In this document: one piece after another, positions 52,646 through 63,006 of the stretch
Layout of the letters: the number at the start of each line of letters is the position of its first letter
How positions within the stretch are numbered: position 1 is the stretch's first letter
Assembly (NCBI RefSeq): GCF_018860165.1
Contig: NZ_JAHKNG010000019.1
Location: 1 to 64,000 of the forward strand
Direction of reading: 5' to 3'
Source of the DNA: Paracoccus marinaquae
GTDB lineage: Bacteria; Pseudomonadota; Alphaproteobacteria; Rhodobacterales; Rhodobacteraceae
Length of the DNA: 64,000 bases
Program-made: the position numbers and the translations under genes
Notes under the pieces: model-generated
What the model saw: only the letters and a program-made list of their open reading frames with translations
What the model was told of the DNA's origin: nothing
The model's database searches: none

Positions 52646-53992
52646 CTATTCGGCCGGCTGCGACGGCACGACCTCATCGTGCAGTTCCCGCTCGCGCCCC
52701 GGAAGGACCAGGTTCAGCACGATGGCGACGACCGCACCGGCGATCAGGCCCGAATCCAGCATCGCCCTGACCCCTTCCGAGGCACCCGCATACAGATCCG
52801 GCTGCGCCTTCAGACCGAGGGCGACCGCAATCGACACGCCGGCGACGACCATGTTGCGCTTGTTCAGATCGACCAGCGACAGCATCTTGATCCCGGCCGA
52901 GGCGATCATGCCGAACATGATGATGACGGCGCCACCCAGCACCGCGCTCGGAATGGTCGTCACGATGGCGCCGACTTTCGGGAACAGGCCGGCAAAGACC
53001 AGGAACGCGCCGCCGATGGCGACGACATAGCGGCTGGCGACGCCGGTCAGCGCGACAAGGCCCACATTCTGGCTGAAGCTGATCTGCGGGAAGGCGTTGA
53101 AGATGGCGGCAAAGCTGCTGCACAGACCGTCAGCCATCACGCCCCCGGACAGTTCCTTCGAGGTCGGCTCGCGGTTGGCGCCGCCGATGACGGTGCCGGC
53201 GATGTCACCGATGGATTCCGCCGTGGTCACAAGCGACATGACGACCACGCTGATGATCGCCACCGGAACGAATTCCAGACCGATCGCGAAGGGCCTGGGC
53301 AGTGCGGCCCAATCGGCCTGCGCGACGCCCGAAAAACTGATCAGCCCCATCGGAAGCGCCACCAGATAGCCCACGATGATGCCCGCGAGGATCCCCATCT
53401 CGGACATGAAGCCCTTGAAGAACTGGTTCACGCCGAGGGTCACGACCAGGACCAGAAAGGCCAGCCACAGATGCCGCGCGTCACCGAAATCCGCGGCGCC
53501 GAAGCCGCCGCCGGCATAGGCGAACCCGACCGGCAGCAGAATGATCCCGGTCAGCAGCACGAAGGTGCCGGTCACGACCGGGGGAAACAGGAAACGCACA
53601 TGGCGGATGAAGTAACCCACCAGGGCCATCGCCAGACCGCCGGCGAAACAGGCCCCCATCGCGGCGGGCAGGCCGCTGTTCTGCGCGATCGGGATCAGGA
53701 CCGGGACGAAGCTGAAGCTGGTGCCCATGACGATGGGTACCTTGGCGCCGACGGGGCCGAGGCCCAGCGTCTGCACCAATGTGGCGAGACCGGCGACGAA
53801 CATCGCCGCCTGCACCAGAAAGACCGTCATCTCGGGCGGTGCGTCGATGGCGTTGGCGATGATCAATGGTGGGGTGACGTTGGCGACGAACATCGCCAGC
53901 ACATGCTGAATACCCAGGGGTATCGCCTCGAATAGTGGCGGCATGTAGTTGACGTCGGTCGCATGTTCCTTGCTGTGCTCGTGCGAAAACAC
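52646..53992 (-). CDS. NCS2-family xanthine/uric acid permease
   Basis: A 448-residue membrane protein with about 14 helices. The family signature SQNVGLVALTGVASR, with Gln-Asn and the TG variant, favours xanthine or uric acid over uracil. AIPLGIQHVLAMFVANVTPP is the usual N-terminal segment. GTG start with a weak site. Probably a proton or sodium symporter for purines. No purine-degradation genes are adjacent. Confidence 0.9.
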   Translation of the reverse strand: MFSHEHSKEHATDVNYMPPLFEAIPLGIQHVLAMFVANVTPPLIIANAIDAPPEMTVFLVQAAMFVAGLATLVQTLGLGPVGAKVPIVMGTSFSFVPVLIPIAQNSGLPAAMGACFAGGLAMALVGYFIRHVRFLFPPVVTGTFVLLTGIILLPVGFAYAGGGFGAADFGDARHLWLAFLVLVVTLGVNQFFKGFMSEMGILAGIIVGYLVALPMGLISFSGVAQADWAALPRPFAIGLEFVPVAIISVVVMSLVTTAESIGDIAGTVIGGANREPTSKELSGGVMADGLCSSFAAIFNAFPQISFSQNVGLVALTGVASRYVVAIGGAFLVFAGLFPKVGAIVTTIPSAVLGGAVIIMFGMIASAGIKMLSLVDLNKRNMVVAGVSIAVALGLKAQPDLYAGASEGVRAMLDSGLIAGAVVAIVLNLVLPGRERELHDEVVPSQPAE

Positions 53993-54152
53993 CTCTGGCT
54001 CTCCCCAGTTTTGCTACGATCCTCAGCTTTTATACTCTGTGCAGGATTCCAATTATGTGCGATGTATTGAAAGAGTTTTAGGCGCCCTGCCCGGGACCTG
54101 TTGCATTTTCCCGTCAGTGTGGCCGGCAGGATACCTTGCGCGCCCGTCGTCG

Positions 54153-54305
54153 ACGCCTGAGAGAACACCGTCTGCCGGACCTCTATCTTCCCGCGCCGGC
54201 GTAAAGTGCCGCCGGACTTCCGCGTCCCCGGCCCCCTCTTCTGCGTGGCTTCCCCGCCATGTCGTTTCGCCGTCATGTCGTCGCGTGTAGTCGATATCGG
54301 GCAAC
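54153..54305 (-). pseudogene. Decayed second copy of the lepA 3' end
   Basis: Translated on the minus strand this reads MTAKRHGGEATQKR, then GKIEVRQTVFSQA. The intact LepA end reads [14 protein letters not shown], then [13 protein letters not shown]. About half the residues match and the copy is two codons shorter in the middle. DNA identity is clear in tgcgtggcttccccgcc. The match extends a few codons further (STTRDDM against SAMRKDV) and then stops. It has the same orientation as lepA and lies on the far side of the DUF2971 gene. The rest of the 343-bp gap (53993-54335) has no gene. Confidence 0.8.
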
Positions 54306-54335
54306 GACCGCACGGCGGTGTTGAACCCGTCCCTT

Positions 54336-55201
54336 TTATGTAGAAATCCCCGATAACTTGAGGGCAAACCGTTCCTTATCCAGTATAACTTGCTTTACAG
54401 AAATCGTATCGGAAACTGTCGAAATGATTTTTTCTCTAAGATCTTTCGCAATCCCGCAACCACATATAATTTCGACTGGCTTCAAGCTTTCCACCCTCAC
54501 GTAACCGCTGGCACGATGATTAATAATCCTCCACTCTCTTTCATACGACCACTCCACTGACTTCGTAAGCCAAATCGATTTAAAGACACGATCAGAAACC
54601 TCGGAATCCTTAATTACAGACAGACGAGAACCAAACCTCAATATATCAGTTTCTGCAATTAACGGCCTCTCTTCTGCATATCGCACCCGAACTGGGTTTA
54701 GAAAATCCCCTCTCTGAATAGCAGAATCGTCAAATTCATATACCATTACAACGCCTTCGTGCGCGCCGGCATAATGTGCCCACATCAATAATGAATCTGA
54801 TACCTCTGAAAGGCAGATCAGACTATGCTTGTTCCTGATCTCATGGAACAGCTTTCTGGTGGTTTTCTTTAGTTCACGAGCGGCGTTAACAGAAGACCTA
54901 AATCTTTTATTGTAAGCGGCCTTGCGCCGCTTGTTATTACGTCCCGAAAGATCAACCGCCGTTCCAGTAAGGAGGGTATTTTTCCCTCGAACGCTCGCAC
55001 ATATTCAACAAGTTTTTTTATATCGACCAGCTTACTGTCGACGCACTGTGGTTGCGCCTCAAACGGATCATTCATACTACTATAGGTTGAAAAATATATA
55101 TTCCTCTTAACCGCTTGCGCCAGCTCTTCTAGAAAGTATCCGGTGCGAGCGGATCTATACCGATACAGGCGTTTTGGTGGACGATTCAGAATTTCCACCA
55201 A
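54336..55201 (-). pseudogene. DUF2971 gene split by a -1 frame change
   Basis: The first frame (55201 to about 54980) gives a DUF2971 N-terminus: KRLYRYRSARTGYFLEELAQ and STYSSMNDPFEAQP. That frame stops at 54869. The rest continues in the -1 frame, open from 55004 to 54336: HSLICLSEVSDSLLMWAHYAG, WSYEREWRIINH, ICGCG. The second frame has no ATG or GTG start until well inside the domain. Joined, about 288 residues, normal for the family. TTG start, seven bases after the lepA stop. Clearly AT-richer than its neighbours. Either a frameshift mutation or programmed frameshifting. DUF2971 function is not established. Confidence 0.85.
54979..54986 (-). other. GGGAAAAA slippery sequence in DUF2971 gene
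   Basis: In the first reading frame the bases are G GGA AAA, a standard X XXY YYZ slippery heptamer, inside the only region (54872-55004) where both frames are open. A -1 slip here joins the two halves. No close downstream stem or pseudoknot is obvious. Confidence 0.55.
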
Positions 55202-55207
55202 AAGCTC

Positions 55208-57004
55208 TCACTCCATCTTCAGTGCCTGAATGAAGGCCGTCTGCGGAATCTCGACCTTCCCAAACTGGCGCATCTTCTTCTTACCGGCCTTCTGCTTCTC
55301 CAGCAGCTTTTTCTTCCGCGTGGCGTCCCCGCCATAGCATTTGGCGGTCACGTCCTTGCGCATCGCCGACAGCGTTTCGCGGGCGATGACGCGGGACCCG
55401 ATGGCCGCCTGGATCGGGATCTTGAACATGTGCCGCGGGATCAGTTCCTTCAGCTTTTCGACCATGACCCGGCCACGCGCCTCGGCGCGGTCGCGGTGGA
55501 CCATGATCGACAGCGCGTCCACGGGTTCGTCATTCACGAGGATCGACATCTTGACCAGAAAATCCTCGCGGTATTCGCTGATCTGATAGTCGAACGAGGC
55601 ATAACCCTTGGTCACCGATTTCAGCCGGTCGTAGAAGTCGAACACCACCTCGGCCAGCGGCAGGTCATAGACGACCATGGCGCGCGACCCGGCATAGGTC
55701 AGGTCCAGCTGGATGCCGCGCCGGTCCTGGCACAGTTTCAGCACGTCGCCCAGGTATTCGTCGGGGACCATGATCGTGGCCTTGATGCGCGGCTCCTCGA
55801 TATGATCGACATGGGTCAGGTCGGGCATGTCGGCGGGGTTGTGCAGGTCGCGCACCTCGCCGTCGCGCATGTGCAGCCGGAACACCACCGAAGGCGCGGT
55901 GGTGATCAGATCCAGATCGTATTCGCGTTCCAGCCGGTCGCGGATCACCTCGAGATGCAGAAGGCCGAGGAAGCCGCAGCGGAAGCCGAAGCCAAGCGCG
56001 GCCGAGGTTTCCATCTCATAGCTGAAGCTGGCGTCGTTCAGGGCCAGTTTCTCGATCGCGTCGCGCAGCGCCTCGAAATCGTTGGCATCGACCGGGAAGA
56101 GGCCGCAGAAGACCACCGGCTGCGCGGGTTTGAAGCCGGGCAGCGCGGCGGCGGCGGGCTTCCTTTCGTGGGTGATGGTGTCGCCGACGCGGGTGTCGCG
56201 GACCTGCTTGATCGAGGCGGTGAAGACGCCGATCTCGCCGGGGCCAAGCTCGTCGATATCCTTCATGGCGGGCGTCAGCACGGCCAGCTTGTCGAGGCGA
56301 TAGGTGGCGCCGGTCTGCATCATCTTGACCTGATCGCCCCTGCGGATCACGCCATCCATCACCCGGATCATGACGACGACGCCCAGATAGGAGTCGTACC
56401 AGGAATCGACCAGCATCGCCTTCAGCGCCGCGTCGCGGTCGCCCCTGGGCGCGGGCAGGCGCTGGACGATGGCCTCCAGCACCTCGGGGATGCCGAGGCC
56501 GGTCTTGGCGCTGATCTCGACCGCGCCGCTGGCATCGATGCCGATGACATCCTCTATCTGGGATTTCACCCGCTCGGGCTCGGCCGCCGGCAGGTCGATC
56601 TTGTTCAGGACAGGGACAATGTCGTGATCGGCGTCGATGGCCTGATAGACATTGGCCAGGGTCTGCGCCTCGACCCCCTGCGTGGCATCCACCACCAGCA
56701 GGCTGCCCTCGACCGCGCGCATGGACCGGCTGACCTCATAGGCAAAGTCCACATGGCCCGGCGTGTCGATCAGGTTCAGGACATAGGTGCGCCCGTCCTT
56801 CGCCGGATAGGCGATGCGGACGGTGTTGGCCTTGATGGTGATGCCGCGCTCGCGCTCGATATCCATGCTGTCCAGCAGCTGCGCCTTCATGTCGCGCTCG
56901 GCAACGGTGCCGGTCAGCTGGATCAGCCGGTCGGCCAGCGTGGATTTGCCGTGGTCGATATGGGCCACGATGGAGAAATTGCGGATCAGGTCAAGGTCGG
57001 TCAT
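55208..57004 (-). CDS. lepA: Elongation factor 4 (LepA)
   Basis: A 598-residue translational GTPase. G-motifs [23 protein letters not shown] and SAKTG, then the LepA-specific C-terminal domain ending [17 protein letters not shown]. It back-translocates or rescues stalled ribosomes. Start at the [10 protein letters not shown] Met, since an upstream extension is Pro/Ala-rich and unlike the family. The stop codon lies six bases before the DUF2971 start, and a decayed copy of its 3' end lies 0.9 kb downstream. Confidence 0.97.
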   Translation of the reverse strand: MTDLDLIRNFSIVAHIDHGKSTLADRLIQLTGTVAERDMKAQLLDSMDIERERGITIKANTVRIAYPAKDGRTYVLNLIDTPGHVDFAYEVSRSMRAVEGSLLVVDATQGVEAQTLANVYQAIDADHDIVPVLNKIDLPAAEPERVKSQIEDVIGIDASGAVEISAKTGLGIPEVLEAIVQRLPAPRGDRDAALKAMLVDSWYDSYLGVVVMIRVMDGVIRRGDQVKMMQTGATYRLDKLAVLTPAMKDIDELGPGEIGVFTASIKQVRDTRVGDTITHERKPAAAALPGFKPAQPVVFCGLFPVDANDFEALRDAIEKLALNDASFSYEMETSAALGFGFRCGFLGLLHLEVIRDRLEREYDLDLITTAPSVVFRLHMRDGEVRDLHNPADMPDLTHVDHIEEPRIKATIMVPDEYLGDVLKLCQDRRGIQLDLTYAGSRAMVVYDLPLAEVVFDFYDRLKSVTKGYASFDYQISEYREDFLVKMSILVNDEPVDALSIMVHRDRAEARGRVMVEKLKELIPRHMFKIPIQAAIGSRVIARETLSAMRKDVTAKCYGGDATRKKKLLEKQKAGKKKMRQFGKVEIPQTAFIQALKME

Positions 57005-57165
57005 GGCCGGGCTATACAAGGGCGCAAGGGGCGCGGAAAGAGGGATTTGCAGGGCCGTCCGGGCCGCATGCGGCGGGGCGCATGGCCCCGCAGCCTCGCC
57101 CGCCCCCTCGATGGGGGCGGGCGAGGCTTCCGCGGGCCGGGACGGAAACCCTGCGGCGGGCGGGA

Positions 57166-58278
57166 TCAGGGCAGGCGCGCGTCGCGCAGAACCGCGGCCA
57201 GCTGATCGGCCTCGACCTCGTCGCTGACGAAAGCCTCGCCGATGCCGCGGGCCAGAACAAAGCGCAGCTGCCCGTCGACCACCTTCTTGTCCTGCCCCAT
57301 CAGCTGGATCAGCCCGGCATCGTCCGGCAGATCGCCGGGGATCTGCGACAGCCGCGCCGGCATGCCCATCTGCCGCAGATGTTCCAGCACCCGGCTTGGC
57401 GCCTCCTGGCTGCACAGCCCCATCCGCGCCGACAGATCGAAGGCCAGCGCGCAGCCGATCGCCACCCCCTCGCCATGCAGCAGCCGGTCGGAATAGCCGG
57501 TCGCGGCCTCCAGCGCATGGCCGAATGTATGGCCCAGATTGAGCAGCGCGCGCTCGCCCTGCTCGGTCTCGTCGCGGGTCACGATCCCGGCCTTCATCGC
57601 CACGGAATGCGCCACCGCCTGCTGGCGCAGTGCCATGTCATCGCGCAGCTTCGGTGCATTTTCCTCAAGCCAGGCGAAGAACCCGGCATCTCCCAGAAGC
57701 CCGTATTTCGCCACCTCGCCATAGCCGGCCAGGAAATCGCGCGGGCGCAGCGTGTCCAGCACCGCGATATCGGCCAGCACCAGCGCCGGCTGGTGGAAGG
57801 CGCCGATCAGATTCTTGCCATGCGCGCTGTTGATGCCGGTCTTGCCGCCGACGCTGCTGTCCACCTGCGCCAGAAGGGTCGTGGGGATCTGCACGAAACG
57901 CACGCCGCGCCGCAGGATGGCCGCCGCAAACCCCACCAGATCGCCGATCACGCCGCCGCCGAAGGCCAGGACGATATCGCGCCGCTCGACCTTCTGCTGC
58001 AACAGCCATTCCACCGTGCGGGTCAGATGCGGCCAGCTCTTGGTGGCCTCGCCCGCCGGCAGGGCCAGCGCCTCCGAGTCGATCCCCCCGGCCGACAGCG
58101 CCCGGCAGAGCCGCTCCAGATGCAGCCCCGCCACCGTCTCGTCGGTCACGATGGCGACGCGGGGGCGGCGCAGCAGCGGCGCGATCTCTGCGCCCGCGCG
58201 GTCGATCAGCCCGGCGCCGATGCGGACATCATAGGCGCGATCGCCCAGGGGAACGTGAACGGTGACGGGATCGGTCAT
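57166..58278 (-). CDS. aroB: 3-dehydroquinate synthase
   Basis: A 370-residue shikimate-pathway enzyme. NAD-binding FGGGVIGDL, zinc and substrate residues in [28 protein letters not shown] and [12 protein letters not shown]. Makes dehydroquinate from DAHP. Its start overlaps the aroK stop by four bases (ATGA), so the two are translationally coupled. The 160-bp gap to lepA shows no gene. Confidence 0.97.
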   Translation of the reverse strand: MTDPVTVHVPLGDRAYDVRIGAGLIDRAGAEIAPLLRRPRVAIVTDETVAGLHLERLCRALSAGGIDSEALALPAGEATKSWPHLTRTVEWLLQQKVERRDIVLAFGGGVIGDLVGFAAAILRRGVRFVQIPTTLLAQVDSSVGGKTGINSAHGKNLIGAFHQPALVLADIAVLDTLRPRDFLAGYGEVAKYGLLGDAGFFAWLEENAPKLRDDMALRQQAVAHSVAMKAGIVTRDETEQGERALLNLGHTFGHALEAATGYSDRLLHGEGVAIGCALAFDLSARMGLCSQEAPSRVLEHLRQMGMPARLSQIPGDLPDDAGLIQLMGQDKKVVDGQLRFVLARGIGEAFVSDEVEADQLAAVLRDARLP

Positions 58279-58823
58279 CTCTGCTCCAGCAGTTCGGGTT
58301 CGGCGGCGTGAATGGCCTCGATCAGACGGGTGGCCGAGGTCTCGACACTGTCGGCCGGGCGGGCGGGAAAGTTCAGATCGGCCCTGGCATAGACCGGATA
58401 GCGCTGCTCGATCAGCGCGGCCAGCGTGCCCTTGGGATCGGCGGTCTTCAGCAAGGGCCTCGTGCTGCGCTGCCGGACCCGGTGCCACAGCGTCTCGAGA
58501 TCGCAGTTCAGCCAGACCGACAGCCCGTGGGCGCGGATCAGCTCGCGGTTCTCGCCACGCATCCAGGCCCCCCCCCCGGTCGAGACCACGCCCGGCGGAC
58601 CGCCCAGGACCCGGGCCAGAACCTGGGTCTCGCGGTCGCGGAAGAAGGCCTCGCCATCGCGGGCGAAGATCTCGCTGATGGTCATAGCGGCGGCGGCCTC
58701 GATCTCGGAATCGACATCGGTGAAGGGCACGCGCAGGCGCCGGGCCAGTTCCGACCCGACCGCCGTCTTGCCCGCCCCCATCATGCCGATCAGCACGATA
58801 TGGCGCCTCAGCCGCTGTTTCAT
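58275..58823 (-). CDS. aroK: Shikimate kinase
   Basis: A 182-residue kinase. Walker A GMMGAGKTAVG, DVDSEIEA with the shikimate-binding Asp, STGGGAW and STRPLLK with the lid Arg. The Met at 58823 has AAGGGG seven bases upstream; upstream in-frame Mets do not. First gene of aroKB. Divergent from the small membrane protein at 58948. Confidence 0.96.
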   Translation of the reverse strand: MKQRLRRHIVLIGMMGAGKTAVGSELARRLRVPFTDVDSEIEAAAAMTISEIFARDGEAFFRDRETQVLARVLGGPPGVVSTGGGAWMRGENRELIRAHGLSVWLNCDLETLWHRVRQRSTRPLLKTADPKGTLAALIEQRYPVYARADLNFPARPADSVETSATRLIEAIHAAEPELLEQR

Positions 58824-58947
58824 GCACGTCCCCTTCCGCCGCATGACTGAATGGCGTGATCTTTCCGGAATTGCCATATATATTCCGCCCCAACCGGCGG
58901 GCGAAGCGCCGGAAAGCAACGAAATCCGGGCGAGCGAGGCAAATTCG

Positions 58948-59103
58948 ATGCGGTTGATCAAGGTTCTGGTGGTGCTGATTCTGGCGGGGCTGATCGGCCT
59001 CATCGGTTATGCCTATCTGGGCGATATGGAGCCCAGGCGGCAGGAGGTGCGCAGCCCGATCGCCGGCACCGTGACCGCGACGGACGGAGATGCGGGTGAC
59101 TGA
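58948..59103 (+). CDS. Small single-helix membrane protein
   Basis: A 51-residue protein: MRLIKVLVVLILAGLIGLIG as a membrane helix, then a short polar tail (RRQEVRSPIAGTVTATDGD). GAGG lies eight bases before the ATG. It overlaps the next gene by 14 bases and is followed by it and xerD on the same strand. The gene order recalls other Rhodobacterales. Confidence 0.7.
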   Translation: MRLIKVLVVLILAGLIGLIGYAYLGDMEPRRQEVRSPIAGTVTATDGDAGD

Positions 59104-60598
59104 CCGCCCTGCCCCTTCAATGCGCGGGACGCGCCGGGTGATCCCGGCGCTGGCCCTGACCTGTGCGGCCCTGTCGGGCGGACTGGCCCTGCCCGTCGCC
59201 GCGCGGGAACCGCTGTCGGCCAGCGACTGGCTGTCGGGCAGCGTGCAGGCCCCGCAGCGCGAGGCCTCGGCATGGCGGCCCGGGCAGCGCCCGCCGCGCA
59301 TCCCCGAACGGACCCAGCCGGTCGCGGCCAGCGGCGCGGTCGGTCCGGTGCAGGTCTCGCGGCTGGACGGCGGCAACCCGGATGCGGCGGGCACAATCAC
59401 CGCGCGCAGGGCCGGGCTGCCGATCGGGCTGTGGCAGGGCAGCGATGCGACCGGCCTTGCCGAACAGATCCTGCGGACCCCGGCGCGGCTGCCGGCGATG
59501 AATGCGCTGCTGCAACGGGTCCTGACCGCGCAGCTGACCCCGCCCACCGCGGATGGCGGCGCGCGCGGCGCGCTGTTTCTGGCGCGGGCCGACCGGCTGC
59601 TGGACATGGGCGCGCTGGATCAGGCGGCGGCGCTGCTGCTGACCGCCGGGCCCGGCGATGCCGAGGTGTTCCGCCGCCTGTTCGATATCGCGCTGCTGCA
59701 GGGCGACGAGGCCCGCGCCTGCGGCTTCATGGACAGCAGCCCCGGCGTCGCGCCCAGCTTTGCCGCGCGCATCTTCTGCCTCGCCCAGACCGGCGACTGG
59801 GCCGCCGCCGCGATCAGCCTACGCGGCGCCGAGACCCTTGGCCTGATCGACGCGCATCAGGCGCTGCTGCTGACGCATTTCCTGGACGATACCTTCGTCG
59901 ATGGCGGCGACACCCTCACCCCCGCGCCGCGCATGACGCCGCTGGAATTCCGCATCCACGAGGCCATCGGCCAGCCGCTGCCAACCACGCCGCTGCCGCT
60001 GGCCTTCGCGCAATCCGACCTGCGGCTGAACAATGGCTGGAAGGCGCGGCTCGAGGGGGCCGAGCGGCTGGCGCGGGCCGGCGCGATCCCGGCCACGCGG
60101 CTGCGCCAGATCTATGCCGAACAGAAACCCGCCGCCTCGGGCGGGGTCTGGGAACGAGCCGGCGCCATGCGGACGCTGGAGGCGGCCATCGCGGCGGGCG
60201 ATCCCCTGACCGCCCTGCCCCGCGCCTTCGACGAGTTCCGAAAGGCCGGCATGGCCGATGTGCTGGCGGCGATGATCGCGGCCGACCTGCCCGAGACCGG
60301 CTCGGCCGGGGATGAGGCCGGCGCGATCGCCAGCCGGCTGCGGCAATGGCAGGGCCTTGTGGTGCCGCAGCCCGAACCGGTGCTGCCGGAACTGCAGGCC
60401 GACACGCCCGCCCCCCCGGCCGAGCGGCAGGGCGAGGCGCTGCTGGCGGCGCTGACCGATATCGATGCCGGGATCGAGGGCGATCTGGCGCGGGCGGCGC
60501 GCGGTCTGGCCATGCTGCACGCGCTCGGGCTGGCGGATGACGCCGATCTGGCCGCGACGCAGCTGTCGCTGCGGCCGCAGATGACCGGGACGCCCTGA
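59090..60598 (+). CDS. Conserved exported protein between aroK and xerD
   Basis: A 502-residue protein with a signal peptide (VIPALALTCAALSGGLALPVAAR, quoted in part as CAALSGGLALPVAAR). The body is Ala- and Leu-rich helical hairpins like TPR or HAT repeats (ADRLLDMGALDQAAALLL, IFCLAQTGDWAAAAISL). A GTG two codons in (59096) has GGAG at six bases and may be the true start. Probably a periplasmic scaffold; function unknown. Two bases before xerD. Confidence 0.8.
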   Translation: MRVTDRPAPSMRGTRRVIPALALTCAALSGGLALPVAAREPLSASDWLSGSVQAPQREASAWRPGQRPPRIPERTQPVAASGAVGPVQVSRLDGGNPDAAGTITARRAGLPIGLWQGSDATGLAEQILRTPARLPAMNALLQRVLTAQLTPPTADGGARGALFLARADRLLDMGALDQAAALLLTAGPGDAEVFRRLFDIALLQGDEARACGFMDSSPGVAPSFAARIFCLAQTGDWAAAAISLRGAETLGLIDAHQALLLTHFLDDTFVDGGDTLTPAPRMTPLEFRIHEAIGQPLPTTPLPLAFAQSDLRLNNGWKARLEGAERLARAGAIPATRLRQIYAEQKPAASGGVWERAGAMRTLEAAIAAGDPLTALPRAFDEFRKAGMADVLAAMIAADLPETGSAGDEAGAIASRLRQWQGLVVPQPEPVLPELQADTPAPPAERQGEALLAALTDIDAGIEGDLARAARGLAMLHALGLADDADLAATQLSLRPQMTGTP

Positions 60599-60600
60599 CC

Positions 60601-61578
60601 ATGGCCCTGCCCGATCACCGCGCCATTTCAACCTTTCTGGACGCGCAGGCGGCCGAGTCCGGTGCCGCGCAGAACACGCTTTTGGCCTATGGCCGCGACC
60701 TGCGCGACCTGTCGGACTGGCTGTCCGGGCGCGGCGCGGCGCTGGCCGATCTGAGCCGCGAGACGGTCGAGGACTACCTCGCCCATTGCGACGCGCAGGG
60801 CCTGTCGCGGGCGACGCGGGCGCGGCGGCTGTCCTCGATCCGGCAATTCACCCGCTTCGCGCTGGAGGAAGGCTGGCGCGAGGACGACCCGGCGATAAGG
60901 ATCACCGGGCCCGGCCGGGCGCAGCGGCTGCCCCAGACGCTGTCGCGCGCCGAGGTCGAGGCGATGCTGGTGGCCGCGCCGAAGATCGGCCGCAACACCG
61001 AGGAACGCGCCCGCAACCTGTGCCTGATCGAGATGCTTTATGCCACCGGCATGCGGGTCAGCGAGCTTGTGGCCCTGCCCGTTGCAGCCTGCCGGGGCGA
61101 TCCGGCGGCGCTGCTGATCCGTGGCAAGGGCGGCAAGGACCGGATGGTGCCGCTGACGCCACCCGCGCGGCAGGCGCTGGCCGCTTGGCTGGCGCTGCGC
61201 GATCAGGCGCCCGGCAACAGCCGGCTGGGCCGGCTGGTCGCGGGGCGCGGCGCGCGCTGGCTGTTTCCGGCCCCAGCCGCCGGCGGCCACCTGCCGCGGC
61301 AGAGCTTTGGCCGGCTGCTGAACGACATCGCCGTTGCCGCCGGCGTCGATCCGGCCCGCGTCACCCCGCATGTGATCCGCCACGCCTTCGCCACCCATCT
61401 GCTGGAGGGCGGCGCCGATCTGCGCAGCATCCAGACCCTGCTTGGCCATGCCGATCTGGGCACGACCGAGATCTATACCCATGTTCTGGACCAGCGCATG
61501 CGCGATCTGGTGCTGAACCATCATCCCCTGGCCCGGCCCCGGATGCGGGACGGGTCACCCACCGACCGGAACCGATAA
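60601..61578 (+). CDS. xerD: Site-specific tyrosine recombinase XerD
   Basis: A 325-residue recombinase that resolves chromosome dimers at dif with XerC. N-terminal SAM-like domain (TLLAYGRDLRDLSDWL); catalytic residues are Arg in ATGMRVSEL, Lys in GKGGKD, HVIRHAFATHLLEGG, and His/Tyr in LLGHADLGTTEIYTHV. Standard XerD order next to aroKB. XerC is not in the window. Confidence 0.93.
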   Translation: MALPDHRAISTFLDAQAAESGAAQNTLLAYGRDLRDLSDWLSGRGAALADLSRETVEDYLAHCDAQGLSRATRARRLSSIRQFTRFALEEGWREDDPAIRITGPGRAQRLPQTLSRAEVEAMLVAAPKIGRNTEERARNLCLIEMLYATGMRVSELVALPVAACRGDPAALLIRGKGGKDRMVPLTPPARQALAAWLALRDQAPGNSRLGRLVAGRGARWLFPAPAAGGHLPRQSFGRLLNDIAVAAGVDPARVTPHVIRHAFATHLLEGGADLRSIQTLLGHADLGTTEIYTHVLDQRMRDLVLNHHPLARPRMRDGSPTDRNR

Positions 61579-61584
61579 GGACCC

Positions 61585-62916
61585 ATGGACGATCCCTCGA
61601 CTGTGTTCGACGCCGCCTTCTGGACCACCAGCGCGGCGATTCTTGTTCTGCTGCTGCTCTCGGCCTTCTTTTCCGGCTCGGAGACAGCCCTGACCGCCTC
61701 GAGCCGCGCCAAGCTGCGCGTCCGTGCCGACCGCGGCGATCCCGGCGCGATCGCGGCGGTGCAGCTTACCGAGGACAGCGAAAGGCTGATCGGGGCGATC
61801 CTGCTGGGCAACAATGTCGTCAACATCCTTTCGGCCAGCCTTGCCACGGCACTGTTCACCCGGCTGCTCGGCTCGAGCGGAGTGGCAATCGCGACGCTGG
61901 TGATGACGGTGCTGGTGCTGATCTTTTCCGAGGTGATGCCCAAGACCTATGCCATCTCGGCGCCCGAGGCGGTGGCCACCCGCGTCGCCCGGCCGATCCG
62001 CTGGGTCACGCTGATCCTGTCGCCGATCGTCGCCGTGGTAAGGCTGATCGTGCGCGGCATCCTTGGTCTCTTCGGGCTGAAGACCGATCCCGGCTCGCAT
62101 ATGTTCTCAGTCCATGAGGAAATCGCCGGGGCACTGTCCATCGGCCATGCCTCGGGCACGGTGCAGAAGGAGGATCGCGACCGGCTGCTGGGGGCGCTGG
62201 ATCTGGGCAACCGCACGGTCGAGGAAATCATGCGCCACCGTTCCGGCATCGAGATGATCGATGCCGCCCTGCCGGCGCCGCAGATCCTCGATCTGGTGCT
62301 CTCCAGCCCGCATACCCGCCTGCCCGTCTATCGGGGCGAGCGCGAGAATGTCGTCGGCGTGGTCCATGCCAAGGACCTGCTGCGGGCCGTCAACAAGGCG
62401 GTGCGCGAAGGCGCCGACCGCGCCGCGGTGCTGGAGGATTTCGACATCATGGCGGTGGCGATGAAGCCCTATTTCGTCCCCGACACCACGGCGCTGGACG
62501 AACAGATGCGCGAATTCCTGAAACGGCGGACGCATTTCGCGCTGGTGGTGGACGAATATGGCAGCCTTCGCGGGCTGCTGACGCTGGAGGATATCCTTGA
62601 AGAAATCGTGGGCGAGATCACCGACGAGCATGACACCGACGCCGACCAGACCCTGATGCCGAACGCGCAGGGCGATTACAGCGTCGATGGCGGCATGACC
62701 ATCCGCGACCTGAACCGGCAACTGGACTGGAACCTGCCCGATGACGAGGCCAATACCGTCGCCGGCCTGGTCATCCACATGGCCCAGTCGATCCCGGAAC
62801 CGGGTCAGGTCTTTTCCTTCCACGGCTATCGCTTCGAGGTGGTCACCCGGCGCGAGAACCGCATCACCCGCCTGCGCATCCGGCCGCTGCAACCGGCCGG
62901 CGGCACCCGCGACTAG
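61585..62916 (+). CDS. CNNM/CBS/CorC-domain membrane protein
   Basis: A 443-residue protein: CNNM-type N-terminal region with about four helices (SAFFSGSETALTASSRAKL), a pair of CBS domains (LPVYRGERENVVGVVHAKDLL, DEYGSLRGLLTLEDILEEIVG, each cut to fit) and a C-terminal CorC/HlyC domain. Family members are magnesium or cobalt transport proteins, often mis-called hemolysins. AAGG precedes the start, six bases after xerD. Confidence 0.92.
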   Translation: MDDPSTVFDAAFWTTSAAILVLLLLSAFFSGSETALTASSRAKLRVRADRGDPGAIAAVQLTEDSERLIGAILLGNNVVNILSASLATALFTRLLGSSGVAIATLVMTVLVLIFSEVMPKTYAISAPEAVATRVARPIRWVTLILSPIVAVVRLIVRGILGLFGLKTDPGSHMFSVHEEIAGALSIGHASGTVQKEDRDRLLGALDLGNRTVEEIMRHRSGIEMIDAALPAPQILDLVLSSPHTRLPVYRGERENVVGVVHAKDLLRAVNKAVREGADRAAVLEDFDIMAVAMKPYFVPDTTALDEQMREFLKRRTHFALVVDEYGSLRGLLTLEDILEEIVGEITDEHDTDADQTLMPNAQGDYSVDGGMTIRDLNRQLDWNLPDDEANTVAGLVIHMAQSIPEPGQVFSFHGYRFEVVTRRENRITRLRIRPLQPAGGTRD

Positions 62917-63006
62917 CCGGTCCTGCGCGGGCGCGGCGCGGTGCTTGCAACGGCGCGGCTTCGCCCCTAACAGGGCAGCAAAGCCTCTCAGCCCGAAGGA
63001 GCCGCC

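Noticed and set aside
53863-54276. 137-codon frame that could be a gene before the permease
   Set aside because: Its first part is the decayed lepA tail and the rest overlaps the permease start.
55430-57205. 591-codon frame antisense to lepA
   Set aside because: LepA on the other strand is unambiguous.
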